Assembly: GCF_000586555.1 (NCBI RefSeq)
Contig: NZ_AZUC01000047.1
Span: 372,001-436,000, forward strand
Direction: 5' to 3'
From: Sporosarcina sp. D27
Lineage (GTDB): Bacteria > Bacillota > Bacilli > Bacillales_A > Planococcaceae
Length of the DNA: 64,000 nt
The number at the start of each line of letters is the position of its first letter. Positions within the stretch are counted from its first letter, which is position 1. The notes below the pieces were generated by a model. That model made no database searches. It saw nothing but the letters and a program-made list of their open reading frames with translations, and was not told the DNA's origin. The translations under genes were made by a program, and so were the position numbers. Shown here piece after piece: positions 18,580 through 26,690 of this stretch.

Positions 18580-18608
18580 TATAGTAAGAGTGAACCTACC
18601 ACAGCGTA
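18580..18608 (-). promoter_or_regulatory. Candidate sporulation-type promoter for the MurE homologue
   Basis: On the minus strand CTTACTATA (18588-18580) fits the sigma-K -10 form CATAnnnTA with one mismatch; TACG with the needed AC lies 16 bp upstream. A sigma-E reading (TTCATA and CTTACTAT) is also possible. There is no good sigma-A -35 at the right distance. This would leave a leader of about 33 nt with the AAGGAG site. Weak motif evidence only. Confidence 0.3.
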
Positions 18609-18652
18609 TGAAATGTTTCGGGTAAATGTCACGAAGAAAGTTGGGAGAAGAG

Positions 18653-19393
18653 ATGATCATCCAAAAGTTTGGTGGTGCGGCGATGAAAGATCGTGCTATG
18701 CGCCGTTTATGTATTGATCGAATTCAAGAAGGTTTGATTTTTAACGAAAAGGTCATTGTTGTTGTGTCTGCGATTGGAAGGCAAGAAAGCCCGTATTCAA
18801 CAGACAGGCTCTTGGGCATTACACCGTCTTTAAAATACTCTACAGCTTCCTGGGACCTAGCTGCAGCATGCGGAGAGCTACTTGCATCCGCTATCCTTAG
18901 TGCAGAATTAGAGGAAGCTGGTACTCCTAACAGGGTTATGCACAGTGTGAACTCAGGCATAAGAACCGCTGGCTCCTTTGGTAACGCAATAATCGAGACA
19001 ATCGAGACAAGCTATATCGAACAGACCTTTCAGGATCATAATTGTTTAATTGTCCCCGGGTTTCAAGGGATGAATGTAGCCGGAGATTACATGACACTAG
19101 GGCGAGGAGGTAGTGATTTAACTGCAATCGCACTTGGCAGCAGTCTGGATGCCTGCCATGTCGAGTTTTTCAAGGATGTCCCAGGTGTTATGTCGGCAGA
19201 CCCTAATATCGATCCAGATGCTAAAAAATTCGATTCACTGACAATCGATGAGTTCCTTCCCCTATTAGACTGCGCGAGACCGATTATTCAAAAACGGGCA
19301 GCTCTTCATGCAAAAAAAACAGCAATCCCTCTCTGTGTAAGAGGAATCGCTGTATCTGAAGAGGGTACGTGGATTGTTCCCCACACATCTTAA
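18653..19393 (+). CDS. Aspartate kinase catalytic domain without ACT regulatory domains
   Basis: Amino acid kinase-family protein of 246 residues that should phosphorylate aspartate, the entry to lysine, diaminopimelate, threonine and methionine synthesis. Motifs are intact: KFGG (5-8), TLGRGGSD (148-155) and FFKDVPGVMSADP (172-184), ending with IIQKRAALHAKKTAIPL. Ordinary aspartokinases have about 400 residues with two C-terminal ACT domains that sense lysine, threonine or diaminopimelate; here the stop lies right after the kinase domain. The convergent ylbC stop follows within six bases, so there is no frameshifted ACT region. GGGAGAAG precedes the ATG. It is divergent from the MurE homologue. 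Confidence 0.82.
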   Translation: MIIQKFGGAAMKDRAMRRLCIDRIQEGLIFNEKVIVVVSAIGRQESPYSTDRLLGITPSLKYSTASWDLAAACGELLASAILSAELEEAGTPNRVMHSVNSGIRTAGSFGNAIIETIETSYIEQTFQDHNCLIVPGFQGMNVAGDYMTLGRGGSDLTAIALGSSLDACHVEFFKDVPGVMSADPNIDPDAKKFDSLTIDEFLPLLDCARPIIQKRAALHAKKTAIPLCVRGIAVSEEGTWIVPHTS

Positions 19394-19398
19394 ATAAC

Positions 19399-20466
19399 CT
19401 ATTCTCGAATTGGTTTCTCAACTTCTTGTATTAAATTTTGTGTATAATAATTTCCATACACCCCAGTACCAATATGTGTAAAATTTTTATCCAACAAGAC
19501 TTCTTGATGAGCAGGAGAGTTCAACCAACCATGAACCGCTTCAATCGCATCTGTATAATTTAACGCTATATTTTCTCCTGCTTTTTTAACGTCTATCTCA
19601 GCAAGCTTCAGCCGATCGGCAAGTGTACCAGATGTCGGCGAATCTTGGGAAAAATAATTTTGTAACGCCATTTCTTTACTATGTTCCCGGGCTACCAATT
19701 GAAGTTGGTAATCACGCTTTAACTTGTCAACATCATGATTCGCCCGATAAATGTTAGTGATATCGAGGATTTGACGTTCGAGAGCCCTATCTACAGCCAT
19801 CTGATCTTCTGACGAAGGTTTCTTCACTTCCATGAGTTCCCCTTTATAGAAAAGATCATAAGGTTGCTGCATGACAAGAGTCATCGGGTCAATGAACCGT
19901 ACACCTTCCAACTCTTCACCGGTTTCGTCTATATATAGTTGAGTGAAAAGCCCTTCTGATTGAATAAGCATTTTGTTTTTAATGTCATCCCCATTTAGCA
20001 CAAATGTATACTGATTGTCCCCAACAACCACTTCCAGTTCTGACTCAATAATTGTGCTACGATAGATGTCCTCACTATTTTGTCCATTTACATAAGGATA
20101 GACATCTGCCTCACGATCCGCACTATATATCTGATTCACTATACCGTCTGCGACTCCTGCCATAATCATTGGATTTGCACTATAAATCCACCATTCGAAT
20201 CCAAATACTGAAAGATCTTTTCGATCTGGTTCTCCAAACTGTTTCGTCAATTCTTCTGAAGATTGACCAACCAGTGTCGAAATTCCTTTTTCGGGCCGCT
20301 TTGCATTACTATCTCCTTGTTGTTCGAATGAGCTCTCCCCACTAATAGCAGTTCCAGGCTGAACAGGTGACTCCAATGGTTCATTTTCCCTAATTCCATC
20401 ATCCCAAAAGTAGAATGCCAGAAGCGCAATCAGGAATAACACTAGCACTTTCCATAATCGTTTCAA
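19399..20466 (-). CDS. ylbC: YlbC-like extracytoplasmic CAP/SCP-domain protein
   Basis: 355 residues. An N-terminal membrane anchor (about 6-21) is followed by a low-complexity linker, a CAP-associated N-terminal domain (LTKQFGEPDRKDLSVFGFEWWIY), and a C-terminal CAP/SCP domain with HSKEMALQNYFSQD, AGENIALNYTDAIEAVHGWLNSPAH and IGTGVYGNYY. CAP domains of this kind are secreted; the biochemical role of the bacterial ones is mostly unknown. B. subtilis ylbC lies in the same ylb block. It is convergent with the aspartokinase gene. Confidence 0.85.
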   Translation of the reverse strand: MKRLWKVLVLFLIALLAFYFWDDGIRENEPLESPVQPGTAISGESSFEQQGDSNAKRPEKGISTLVGQSSEELTKQFGEPDRKDLSVFGFEWWIYSANPMIMAGVADGIVNQIYSADREADVYPYVNGQNSEDIYRSTIIESELEVVVGDNQYTFVLNGDDIKNKMLIQSEGLFTQLYIDETGEELEGVRFIDPMTLVMQQPYDLFYKGELMEVKKPSSEDQMAVDRALERQILDITNIYRANHDVDKLKRDYQLQLVAREHSKEMALQNYFSQDSPTSGTLADRLKLAEIDVKKAGENIALNYTDAIEAVHGWLNSPAHQEVLLDKNFTHIGTGVYGNYYTQNLIQEVEKPIRE

Positions 20467-20589
20467 TTCCCCACCCCTTCTTCCAGCTCACACACATAAC
20501 TCTCTACCTTATTGTAATCAACATTAGATGAATAAGTCATCCATTTCTCACCTGTCTCCGAAAATACACTTCCAAACACAATGTTGCCA

Positions 20590-20618
20590 TTGCAACCGAC
20601 ATCCTTTTGTTCTATGAT
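20590..20618 (+). promoter_or_regulatory. Sigma-A-type promoter for the yugN-like gene
   Basis: TTGCAA and TATGAT with a 17-bp spacer, about 50 bp ahead of the ATG, followed by the ribosome site AAAGGAGG. Confidence 0.6.
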
Positions 20619-20668
20619 TATAGACGAATAGCAATCGATTGACTGTTGCAAAAGGAGGAAGCTAATCA

Positions 20669-21034
20669 ATGGATTTTGTAAACACAGGTATTGAAGAGCT
20701 GGCTGTTAGCCTAATCGATCTTGAAGACATTGCCAAAAGATATGATTTAGTTCTCGCTGGACAATGGGACTACGAACGTGTCACATTTGACAAAAAGTAT
20801 ACAGTGAGCGAAGGAGTATATTATTTACGCGTCTATGGACTCACTCCGAATGGTGACGTTGGTAAGAATGAGGCAGTTATTGAATTCATCACTCCTCAAC
20901 TCGGTAAACACTATTATCCTCACGGCGTTGAATACGGAGATGACGAGTTCTATCCATCATTCGTTGTGAATGATTGCAAAAAAACATTGACAGGCTTGGT
21001 TAAAGATTTGCAAGCATTTAACTTAAAAAAATGA
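20669..21034 (+). CDS. yugN: YugN-like family protein
   Basis: Soluble protein of 121 residues resembling the YugN-like family of Bacillales. Features include AGQWDYERVTFDKKYTVSEG and the His/Tyr-rich LGKHYYPHGVEYGDDEFYP. No known activity. A strong AAAGGAGGAAG site lies before the ATG, and a terminator follows directly, so it is probably a single-gene transcript. Confidence 0.68.
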   Translation: MDFVNTGIEELAVSLIDLEDIAKRYDLVLAGQWDYERVTFDKKYTVSEGVYYLRVYGLTPNGDVGKNEAVIEFITPQLGKHYYPHGVEYGDDEFYPSFVVNDCKKTLTGLVKDLQAFNLKK

Positions 21035-21040
21035 TTATCC

Positions 21041-21069
21041 ACCGGAGACTAATTTGTTCTCCGGTTTTT
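21041..21069 (+). terminator. Terminator after the yugN-like gene
   Basis: ACCGGAGA and TCTCCGGT form an eight-base-pair stem with a nine-base loop, followed by TTTT. Confidence 0.85.
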
Positions 21070-21131
21070 CATATCCATTTTCATTTTTTTTGGCTATAAT
21101 AGAAATAATACACGAATTGGAGGAATGCCGG

Positions 21132-22190
21132 GTGTCGAAACGGTTAACAAAACGAACTTTGCTTATTTTAGTAACTGCAATTATTGCAGCTGCTGCTCTA
21201 TTCTTTATACTCCCGGTTTCCATACCACTAATATTAGCCCTATTGACAGCGCTGATTATCGATCCGCTTGTCAAGTTAGTAGAGCGAAAGTTCAAATGGA
21301 AACGAAAGTTATCAGTTATTTCCGTATTTATCTTTGTTGTTTTGCTAGTTGCGGTAGGAATCTATTATTCCGTAACGTCGTTAATCGGAAGAATTATTCA
21401 ATTCACAAAAGATGCACCAGACTATTTAAACTCGTTATCCGGAGTCTGGATTGATATGCAGGAGAAAGTATTTAAATATACTTCAGGAATGCCTTCAGAC
21501 ATCGTCAAAGCTACACAAGAACAATTGACTGCTGCGCTCACTTCCTTCAAAAATTCCCTTCTTGAACTGTTGAGCTATGAAAAGATCATTGCACTCGCTT
21601 CTGAAATCCCAAATTTCCTCGTGAGTTTCATCGTTTTCTTGATTGCCTTGTTCTTGTTTATGCTTGAACTACCTCAACTAAAACAAAGTGCGTTTAATCT
21701 GCTAACGGACCGTACAGCAGAAAAAGTACGATATATGACTACTAAACTAAATGCAACTGTCATTGGATTTATGAAAGCACAATTGCTCGTCAGTTTCATT
21801 ATTTTAGCTGTTGCATTCGTCGGATTGTTATTAATCGTTCCGAAATACGCAGTCATTATGGCGATTATCATCTGGGTTATCGACGTCATTCCTATTCTAG
21901 GTTCCATTATCATTCTTGCGCCATGGTCCCTTTATGAATACGTAAGTGGAGACGTTGCGATGGGTACAAAACTCGCAATATTAGCTGCAGTACTCCTAAT
22001 TATTCGGAGAACTGTGGAACCAAAAGTGATGGGTTCTCAAATCGGTTTATCCCCCCTACCTACGTTGATTGGGATGTTTATCGGCTTAAAATTATTTGGG
22101 GTACTTGGATTCTTTATCGGCCCAATGGTCGTCATTCTTTTTACTACCGCAATCGAAGCAGGTATTATAAAGCTCAATTTTAGAATTTAG
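21132..22190 (+). CDS. AI-2E family transporter / YtvI-like membrane protein
   Basis: Polytopic membrane protein of 352 residues in the AI-2E transporter (UPF0118) family, which includes sporulation protein YtvI and sodium/proton or small-molecule exporters. Two N-terminal helices (LILVTAIIAAAALFFILPVS and a second) precede a soluble helical loop of about 100 residues. The conserved C-terminal segments follow: IIWVIDVIPILGSIIILAPW and PKVMGSQIGLSPLPTLIGMFIGLKLFGVLGFFIGP. The start is a GTG at 21132, eight bases after GGAGG. Which member it is, and its substrate, cannot be told. Confidence 0.72.
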   Translation: MSKRLTKRTLLILVTAIIAAAALFFILPVSIPLILALLTALIIDPLVKLVERKFKWKRKLSVISVFIFVVLLVAVGIYYSVTSLIGRIIQFTKDAPDYLNSLSGVWIDMQEKVFKYTSGMPSDIVKATQEQLTAALTSFKNSLLELLSYEKIIALASEIPNFLVSFIVFLIALFLFMLELPQLKQSAFNLLTDRTAEKVRYMTTKLNATVIGFMKAQLLVSFIILAVAFVGLLLIVPKYAVIMAIIIWVIDVIPILGSIIILAPWSLYEYVSGDVAMGTKLAILAAVLLIIRRTVEPKVMGSQIGLSPLPTLIGMFIGLKLFGVLGFFIGPMVVILFTTAIEAGIIKLNFRI

Positions 22191-22210
22191 CTGATATGCA
22201 AAGCATACAA

Positions 22211-22247
22211 AAACACGCATGTCCCAATTAGAGGGGCATGCGTGTTT
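22211..22247. terminator. Bidirectional terminator between the AI-2E family gene and ctaM
   Basis: AAACACGCATG pairs with CATGCGTGTTT, extended by CCC with GGGG towards the loop. A-rich and T-rich flanks serve both converging genes. Confidence 0.87.
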
Positions 22248-22251
22248 TACG

Positions 22252-22713
22252 TTAAAATCCAAGAATTGCTTTGATCATTGAAGTCGTCTCTCCGCCTTTG
22301 TAAAACACATAAAGGAGCAAATAGACGGCAACACCAGTCAAGGCTGCAAAAACCCACACGGTGCTCGTTACAGGGCCAAGACGACGGTGCTTTGGTAAGT
22401 TGTTCTTAAATCCTGAGATAAGCGATAGAACGCCTAGAACGGCTCCAGTCGTAGCCAAACAAATATGGAATATCAAAAACACGGTGTAATAGATTTTAAT
22501 GTTATCTGGGCCACCGAAAGACGTGTTCCCAATGATAATTGTACGGGATAAGTATATCACTAAAAACAGAAGTGCTGAAATAGATGCTGCAATCATCACA
22601 TTTTTGTGTGCTTGCTTCCGCTTCTTGCGGATCAGCATCCATCCGATCACCACTAAAACGCCAGAAATAATAATGAGCAATGTGCTCAATGTCGGCAGAA
22701 AAGGCAAATTCAT
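22252..22713 (-). CDS. ctaM: DUF420 membrane protein, cytochrome oxidase maturation factor CtaM
   Basis: 153 residues with four hydrophobic segments. DUF420 family (B. subtilis YozB; Staphylococcus aureus CtaM), required there for maturation of the heme-A cytochrome oxidase. A conserved His lies in HKNVMIAAS and others in IYYTVFLIFHICLAT and PKHRRLGP, candidates for copper or heme contacts. It is last in the cta cluster and on the same strand as ctaG, which supports the assembly role. Confidence 0.85.
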   Translation of the reverse strand: MNLPFLPTLSTLLIIISGVLVVIGWMLIRKKRKQAHKNVMIAASISALLFLVIYLSRTIIIGNTSFGGPDNIKIYYTVFLIFHICLATTGAVLGVLSLISGFKNNLPKHRRLGPVTSTVWVFAALTGVAVYLLLYVFYKGGETTSMIKAILGF

Positions 22714-22745
22714 AAGGGTTCTCCATTTCTATTTAGATGTAACTC

Positions 22746-23660
22746 TCAGCCATGAGCTGATAATTTCTTTCGGTTAATCAAATCTTGGCGTGTAATTTCA
22801 TCAGCGTTATCTTGTTCATCACGGTACCAAGTAATAAAGATCTTCCCAATGATAAACACATACAATAATTCTTGAATGACCTTCATAATAATGCCACCAA
22901 GTTGCTGGTCATAAAGAGTTGGCATACTTGTAAATAACTCGGGACCTGAGATTGTTAAACCAGATAGCGTCCCTGCAGGAACACATAATGCCATAGCTTG
23001 CAACCAGGCTTCACCACTACTGTACGTCTCATACACGGGAACATCCGCAAAGATAATCAACGAACAGGCAGGAGTTAACAGAAGCGCACTCAATATGACA
23101 TAACCGATCTTCTTCAAACCATGTAATTGAGGCTCGCCCGGTAATGTATTGAATATCGGCCACCACAAGAACAAAGCAGATAAGAAAAGCGTCAACGTAA
23201 ATGCAGTATGCAAGGGTAAACTAAGTTTTATGGTATCCAAAACTAATGGGTAGTGATTTAAAGAAAACATAATCGTAAAGGCAATCAAGCTAATAATTGG
23301 CTTTGTGAAGAAGCGGATTACGGCCGCAATTTTCGGGTAACTAAAAACTTTTTTCCATAAGAAGTTAGGAATCCCTGCGATAAATAACGGTGCAATGACC
23401 AGGAGTAAAAGTGCCATTTGTGACATATGGATAGAAAACAAGATATGTCCCATTAAATCCATTGGTGAACCTTTTACAATATACAACAGTACAATTGCAG
23501 ATAAGAAAATTGTGATCTGTCTTTTTGTAACTTCCTCATTTCCTTCAAATCGAGATCTCCACTTTTTTGTCAGCAAAAAGTACAGGACCGTCACAAGGAC
23601 GAGAAATAAGAAAAAATACGGACTCCATAAAGCGCGGAAGCCAAAAATACTTAACGACAA
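22746..23660 (-). CDS. ctaG: Cytochrome c oxidase assembly factor CtaG
   Basis: Integral membrane assembly factor of the caa3_CtaG family, needed in B. subtilis to form the CuB centre of cytochrome caa3. The 304 residues have about seven helices. Conserved histidines and Met are visible in GHILFSIHMSQMALLLLVIAPLF and FSLNHYPLVLDT. A terminator (23752-23795) separates it from ctaF, so it either has its own promoter or depends on readthrough. Confidence 0.92.
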   Translation of the reverse strand: MSLSIFGFRALWSPYFFLFLVLVTVLYFLLTKKWRSRFEGNEEVTKRQITIFLSAIVLLYIVKGSPMDLMGHILFSIHMSQMALLLLVIAPLFIAGIPNFLWKKVFSYPKIAAVIRFFTKPIISLIAFTIMFSLNHYPLVLDTIKLSLPLHTAFTLTLFLSALFLWWPIFNTLPGEPQLHGLKKIGYVILSALLLTPACSLIIFADVPVYETYSSGEAWLQAMALCVPAGTLSGLTISGPELFTSMPTLYDQQLGGIIMKVIQELLYVFIIGKIFITWYRDEQDNADEITRQDLINRKKLSAHG

Positions 23661-23751
23661 GTGTCCCAGCTCCTTTTATAAGTTCTGTTCTTATTATAGG
23701 CTGTTCTTTTATGTAAAACAATGGACGTTCTTTGACATCCATAAAAATAAG

Positions 23752-23795
23752 AAAACCTCTGGCCTTGGCAATTGGCCAAAGACAGAGGTTTTGTA
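23752..23795 (-). terminator. Terminator after ctaF
   Basis: On the minus strand AAAACCTCTG and CAGAGGTTTT enclose an inner TTTGGCCAATTGCCAA hairpin, followed by a T-rich tract. It ends the ctaCDEF transcript before ctaG. Confidence 0.8.
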
Positions 23796-23799
23796 AAGC

Positions 23800-24147
23800 T
23801 TACCACCAAACAATCGTAACGAAAGTAAGTGGAATTAGGAACGCAAACACGACTCCTGTGAACATGAACATTTGAGGAACTCCGTGTCCCTTGTCTTTCA
23901 TGTGCATGAAATAGTAAAGCTGTAGTCCAACTTGAACCGCAGCAAAGAGGAAAAGTACTGGAATGACTAAATACTTCGTAAATCCTTCTACTCCTTGCTG
24001 ATAAGCCACGACGAATGTAAACGAGACAAGTGTCATGAAGATCATGAGTGAGAACATCATAACTTGACCACGCATTGTTTCCTTCGAACGACGGACAAAT
24101 AGATCCTGTTCAATAGGGGTTCTCTTGTACATTTCTACTTCTGCCAT
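23800..24147 (-). CDS. ctaF: Cytochrome c oxidase subunit IV (CtaF)
   Basis: Small accessory subunit of cytochrome caa3 oxidase, 115 residues with three membrane helices (about 30-50, 60-78 and 88-110). The YFMHMKDKGHG segment is typical of subunit IVB/QoxD. It follows ctaE after a single base, so it is co-translated with the oxidase. Confidence 0.92.
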   Translation of the reverse strand: MAEVEMYKRTPIEQDLFVRRSKETMRGQVMMFSLMIFMTLVSFTFVVAYQQGVEGFTKYLVIPVLFLFAAVQVGLQLYYFMHMKDKGHGVPQMFMFTGVVFAFLIPLTFVTIVWW

Positions 24148-24148
24148 G

Positions 24149-24775
24149 TTATCCGATCACTCCCATCAAGTAAACTACCGTAAAGATGAATACCCATACG
24201 ACGTCAATGAAGTGCCAGTAAAGTGAGAAAGTGTAGTACTTAGATGCATTATACAGGTTCAAACCACGCTTTGCATTTCGGAAGATCAATAGTGTTATCC
24301 AAACGAGTCCGACAGCAACGTGGAAACCGTGTGTTCCTACAAGTGTAAAGAACGAAGAACTAAATGCACTATTTCCAAACGTAAATCCTTCATGTACGTA
24401 ATGATTGAACTCATATACTTCCAGTCCAAGGAAACAAAGTCCTAGGATTGCAGTAATAGCTAACCAAAGTTGCATTTTCTTGAAGTTGTAGTTCTTCATA
24501 TGGTGCATAGCATACACACTTGTAAGTGAAGAAGTTAATAGCAACAAGGTCATGACAAACACTAATGGAAGCTGGTACAACTCTTGCGTTGAAAATCCGA
24601 AACCACTTGGTCCCTTGTTTTTTAACGCCATATAAGTAGCAAATAATGTTGCGAATAGAATGGTTTCTCCACCAAGGAAGAGCCAGAATCCAACAAACTT
24701 ATTTTTTCCTTCAAGCGTTGCACGCTCAGGGTGTTCCGGCCAAGTTTCCGGAGTGAATTTTTTATTCAAATCCAT
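24149..24775 (-). CDS. ctaE: Cytochrome c oxidase subunit III (CtaE)
   Basis: Membrane subunit III of the heme-copper oxidase. The 208 residues contain five helices, the short form common in Bacillales. Family motifs are GGETILFATLFATYM, FFTLVGTHGFHV and SLYWHFIDVVWVFIF. Its ATG overlaps the ctaD stop (ATGA). Confidence 0.95.
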   Translation of the reverse strand: MDLNKKFTPETWPEHPERATLEGKNKFVGFWLFLGGETILFATLFATYMALKNKGPSGFGFSTQELYQLPLVFVMTLLLLTSSLTSVYAMHHMKNYNFKKMQLWLAITAILGLCFLGLEVYEFNHYVHEGFTFGNSAFSSSFFTLVGTHGFHVAVGLVWITLLIFRNAKRGLNLYNASKYYTFSLYWHFIDVVWVFIFTVVYLMGVIG

Positions 24776-26655
24776 CAGTTTTGACCCCCTTTGCTAGCAT
24801 TGTTAACATCACGCTGAATTTCTTCTTTAGTTACATGGTAGCCTAGGTCATCTTTCAATGAACGCATGGCCATTGCTACGAACGTCCAAGCAAGACCGAA
24901 GATGAGCAATGGAAGTCCCCAAGAAGTTTCTTGGTGGAACATAGCACCAAATCCAGCGATGAACAAACCGACTGACATGAAGAATGGAATGATTGAACCA
25001 TGCGGCATGTGAATATCGGTTACAGGTTCAGCAAATGTAAGCCCAGTTGCATTCCCTTCCTGCTTTTCAATCCAAACAGTATCAAGTCCACGGACGAGTG
25101 GAGTTTGAGTAAAGTTGTAGAACGGTGGTGGTGACGGAATTGCCCATTCAAGCGTACGTCCATCGCCCCATGGATCATTTCCAACACGCACGTTTTTAAC
25201 AGTTGTCATGATGATATTGATTACTAACACAATAACACCAATCGCCATTAGAAGTGCTCCGAAGGAACTGATCATGTTTGCTGTATTCCAGCCTTGTCCA
25301 TCCATATATGTCCAAACTCGACGTGGCATTCCCCAGAATCCAAGCCAGTGCTGGATAAGGAATGTACAGTGGAATCCAACAAAGAAGAATACAAATGTGA
25401 TTTTACCAAGTGTTTCACTGAGCATTGTTCCAAACATCTTAGGCCAGTAAAGGTGTACTCCAGCTAAGATTGCAAGTACAACTCCACCGACAATTACGTA
25501 GTGGAAGTGAGCAACAATGAAATAACTATCGTGTAACTGATAGTCAAGAGGTGCAGCACCCTGCATAACCCCAGTAACTCCACCCATTACGAACGATGGG
25601 ATGAAACCAAGTGCATACAACATTGGAGTTGTAACGGAAATGCTTCCGCCCCAAATTGTAAGCAACCAGTTAAAGATTTTAACACCAGTTGGTACAGCAA
25701 TCGCCATCGTCGCAACTGCGAAAATTGCGTTAGCTGTTGGCCCAAGACCTACTGTAAACATGTGGTGAGCCCATACCATGAATCCTAAGAAACCAATCAA
25801 TACTGTCGCAAATACCATCGCCGGATACCCGAAGAGACGTTTACGAGAGAAAATTGAAAAGATTTCAGAGAAAATACCGAATGCCGGCAAGATCAGGATA
25901 TATACTTCAGGGTGACCGAAAATCCAGAAAATATGCTCCCAGATAATTGTGTTTCCACCCATCTGATGGTCGAAGAAGTTCGCATCGAACATTCGATCGA
26001 ATGTCAAGAAGAACAATCCTACAGTAAGTGGTGGGAATGCGAATAAGATCATTGCTGAAGCGACAAACGTCGTCCAAGTGAACAATGGCATCCTCATATA
26101 CGTCATACCTGGTGCACGCATATTAATGATGGTTACAAGGAAGTTAATCCCGCCCATCAGCGTACCTCCACCTGCGATTTGAAGTCCTATCGCATAAAAG
26201 TCAATACCATGTCCAGGAGATGCAAGTGAAAGTGATGCATATGAAGTCCATCCAGCATCAGGAACCTGTCCGAAAAACCAAGAAACGTTTAAGAACACGC
26301 CTCCCAAGAAGAACATCCAGAATCCAAGTGAGTTAATGAATGGGAATGCAACGTCACGTGCTCCAATTTGGAGTGGCATGATATAGTTCATAAAACCAAA
26401 TAGTATCGGCATGGCGGCCAGGAAAATCATCGTAGTACCATGCATTGTGATTAAATCATTAAAAAGACCTGCACTTACAAGGTCATTGTTCGGCTTTAAC
26501 AGCTGGAGACGAATAATCATCGCTTCAATACCGCCGACGACGAAGAAGAAACCGCCGCCAATGAGGTAAAGAATTCCGATTTTCTTATGGTCGACGGTTG
26601 TCATCCAATCCCAAAGCGCTGCGCCGAATCCTCTTTTTTGAGCAACAGAACTCAC
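24775..26655 (-). CDS. ctaD: Cytochrome c oxidase subunit I (CtaD)
   Basis: Catalytic heme-copper subunit that reduces oxygen and pumps protons. The 626 residues show the heme ligand region LITMHGTTMIF, the CuB and Tyr-crosslink region WIFGHPEVYILILPAFG, the WAHHMFTVG histidine pair, and HDSYFIVAHFHYVIVGG near the heme propionates and heme ligands. Fourteen or so membrane helices are expected, as in caa3 type. The ctaC product carries cytochrome c, which confirms the caa3 class. Confidence 0.97.
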   Translation of the reverse strand: MSSVAQKRGFGAALWDWMTTVDHKKIGILYLIGGGFFFVVGGIEAMIIRLQLLKPNNDLVSAGLFNDLITMHGTTMIFLAAMPILFGFMNYIMPLQIGARDVAFPFINSLGFWMFFLGGVFLNVSWFFGQVPDAGWTSYASLSLASPGHGIDFYAIGLQIAGGGTLMGGINFLVTIINMRAPGMTYMRMPLFTWTTFVASAMILFAFPPLTVGLFFLTFDRMFDANFFDHQMGGNTIIWEHIFWIFGHPEVYILILPAFGIFSEIFSIFSRKRLFGYPAMVFATVLIGFLGFMVWAHHMFTVGLGPTANAIFAVATMAIAVPTGVKIFNWLLTIWGGSISVTTPMLYALGFIPSFVMGGVTGVMQGAAPLDYQLHDSYFIVAHFHYVIVGGVVLAILAGVHLYWPKMFGTMLSETLGKITFVFFFVGFHCTFLIQHWLGFWGMPRRVWTYMDGQGWNTANMISSFGALLMAIGVIVLVINIIMTTVKNVRVGNDPWGDGRTLEWAIPSPPPFYNFTQTPLVRGLDTVWIEKQEGNATGLTFAEPVTDIHMPHGSIIPFFMSVGLFIAGFGAMFHQETSWGLPLLIFGLAWTFVAMAMRSLKDDLGYHVTKEEIQRDVNNASKGGQN

Positions 26656-26690
26656 GTTGTTTTACCTCCTCTTCAATATCGCGTTACGTA

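Noticed and set aside
18541-18660. Longer MurE homologue starting at the ATG at 18660
   Set aside because: The extra 40 residues have no MurE similarity and overlap the aspartokinase start, while a TTG with an ideal ribosome site gives the normal N-terminus.
18653-19398. Frameshift or truncation of a full-length aspartokinase
   Set aside because: The convergent ylbC stop follows after six bases, and the opposite-strand sequence there is intact ylbC, so no ACT-domain remnant exists.
20463-20669. 68-codon minus-strand frame upstream of ylbC
   Set aside because: It covers the promoter and ribosome site of the yugN-like gene, has no family resemblance, and no ribosome site of its own.
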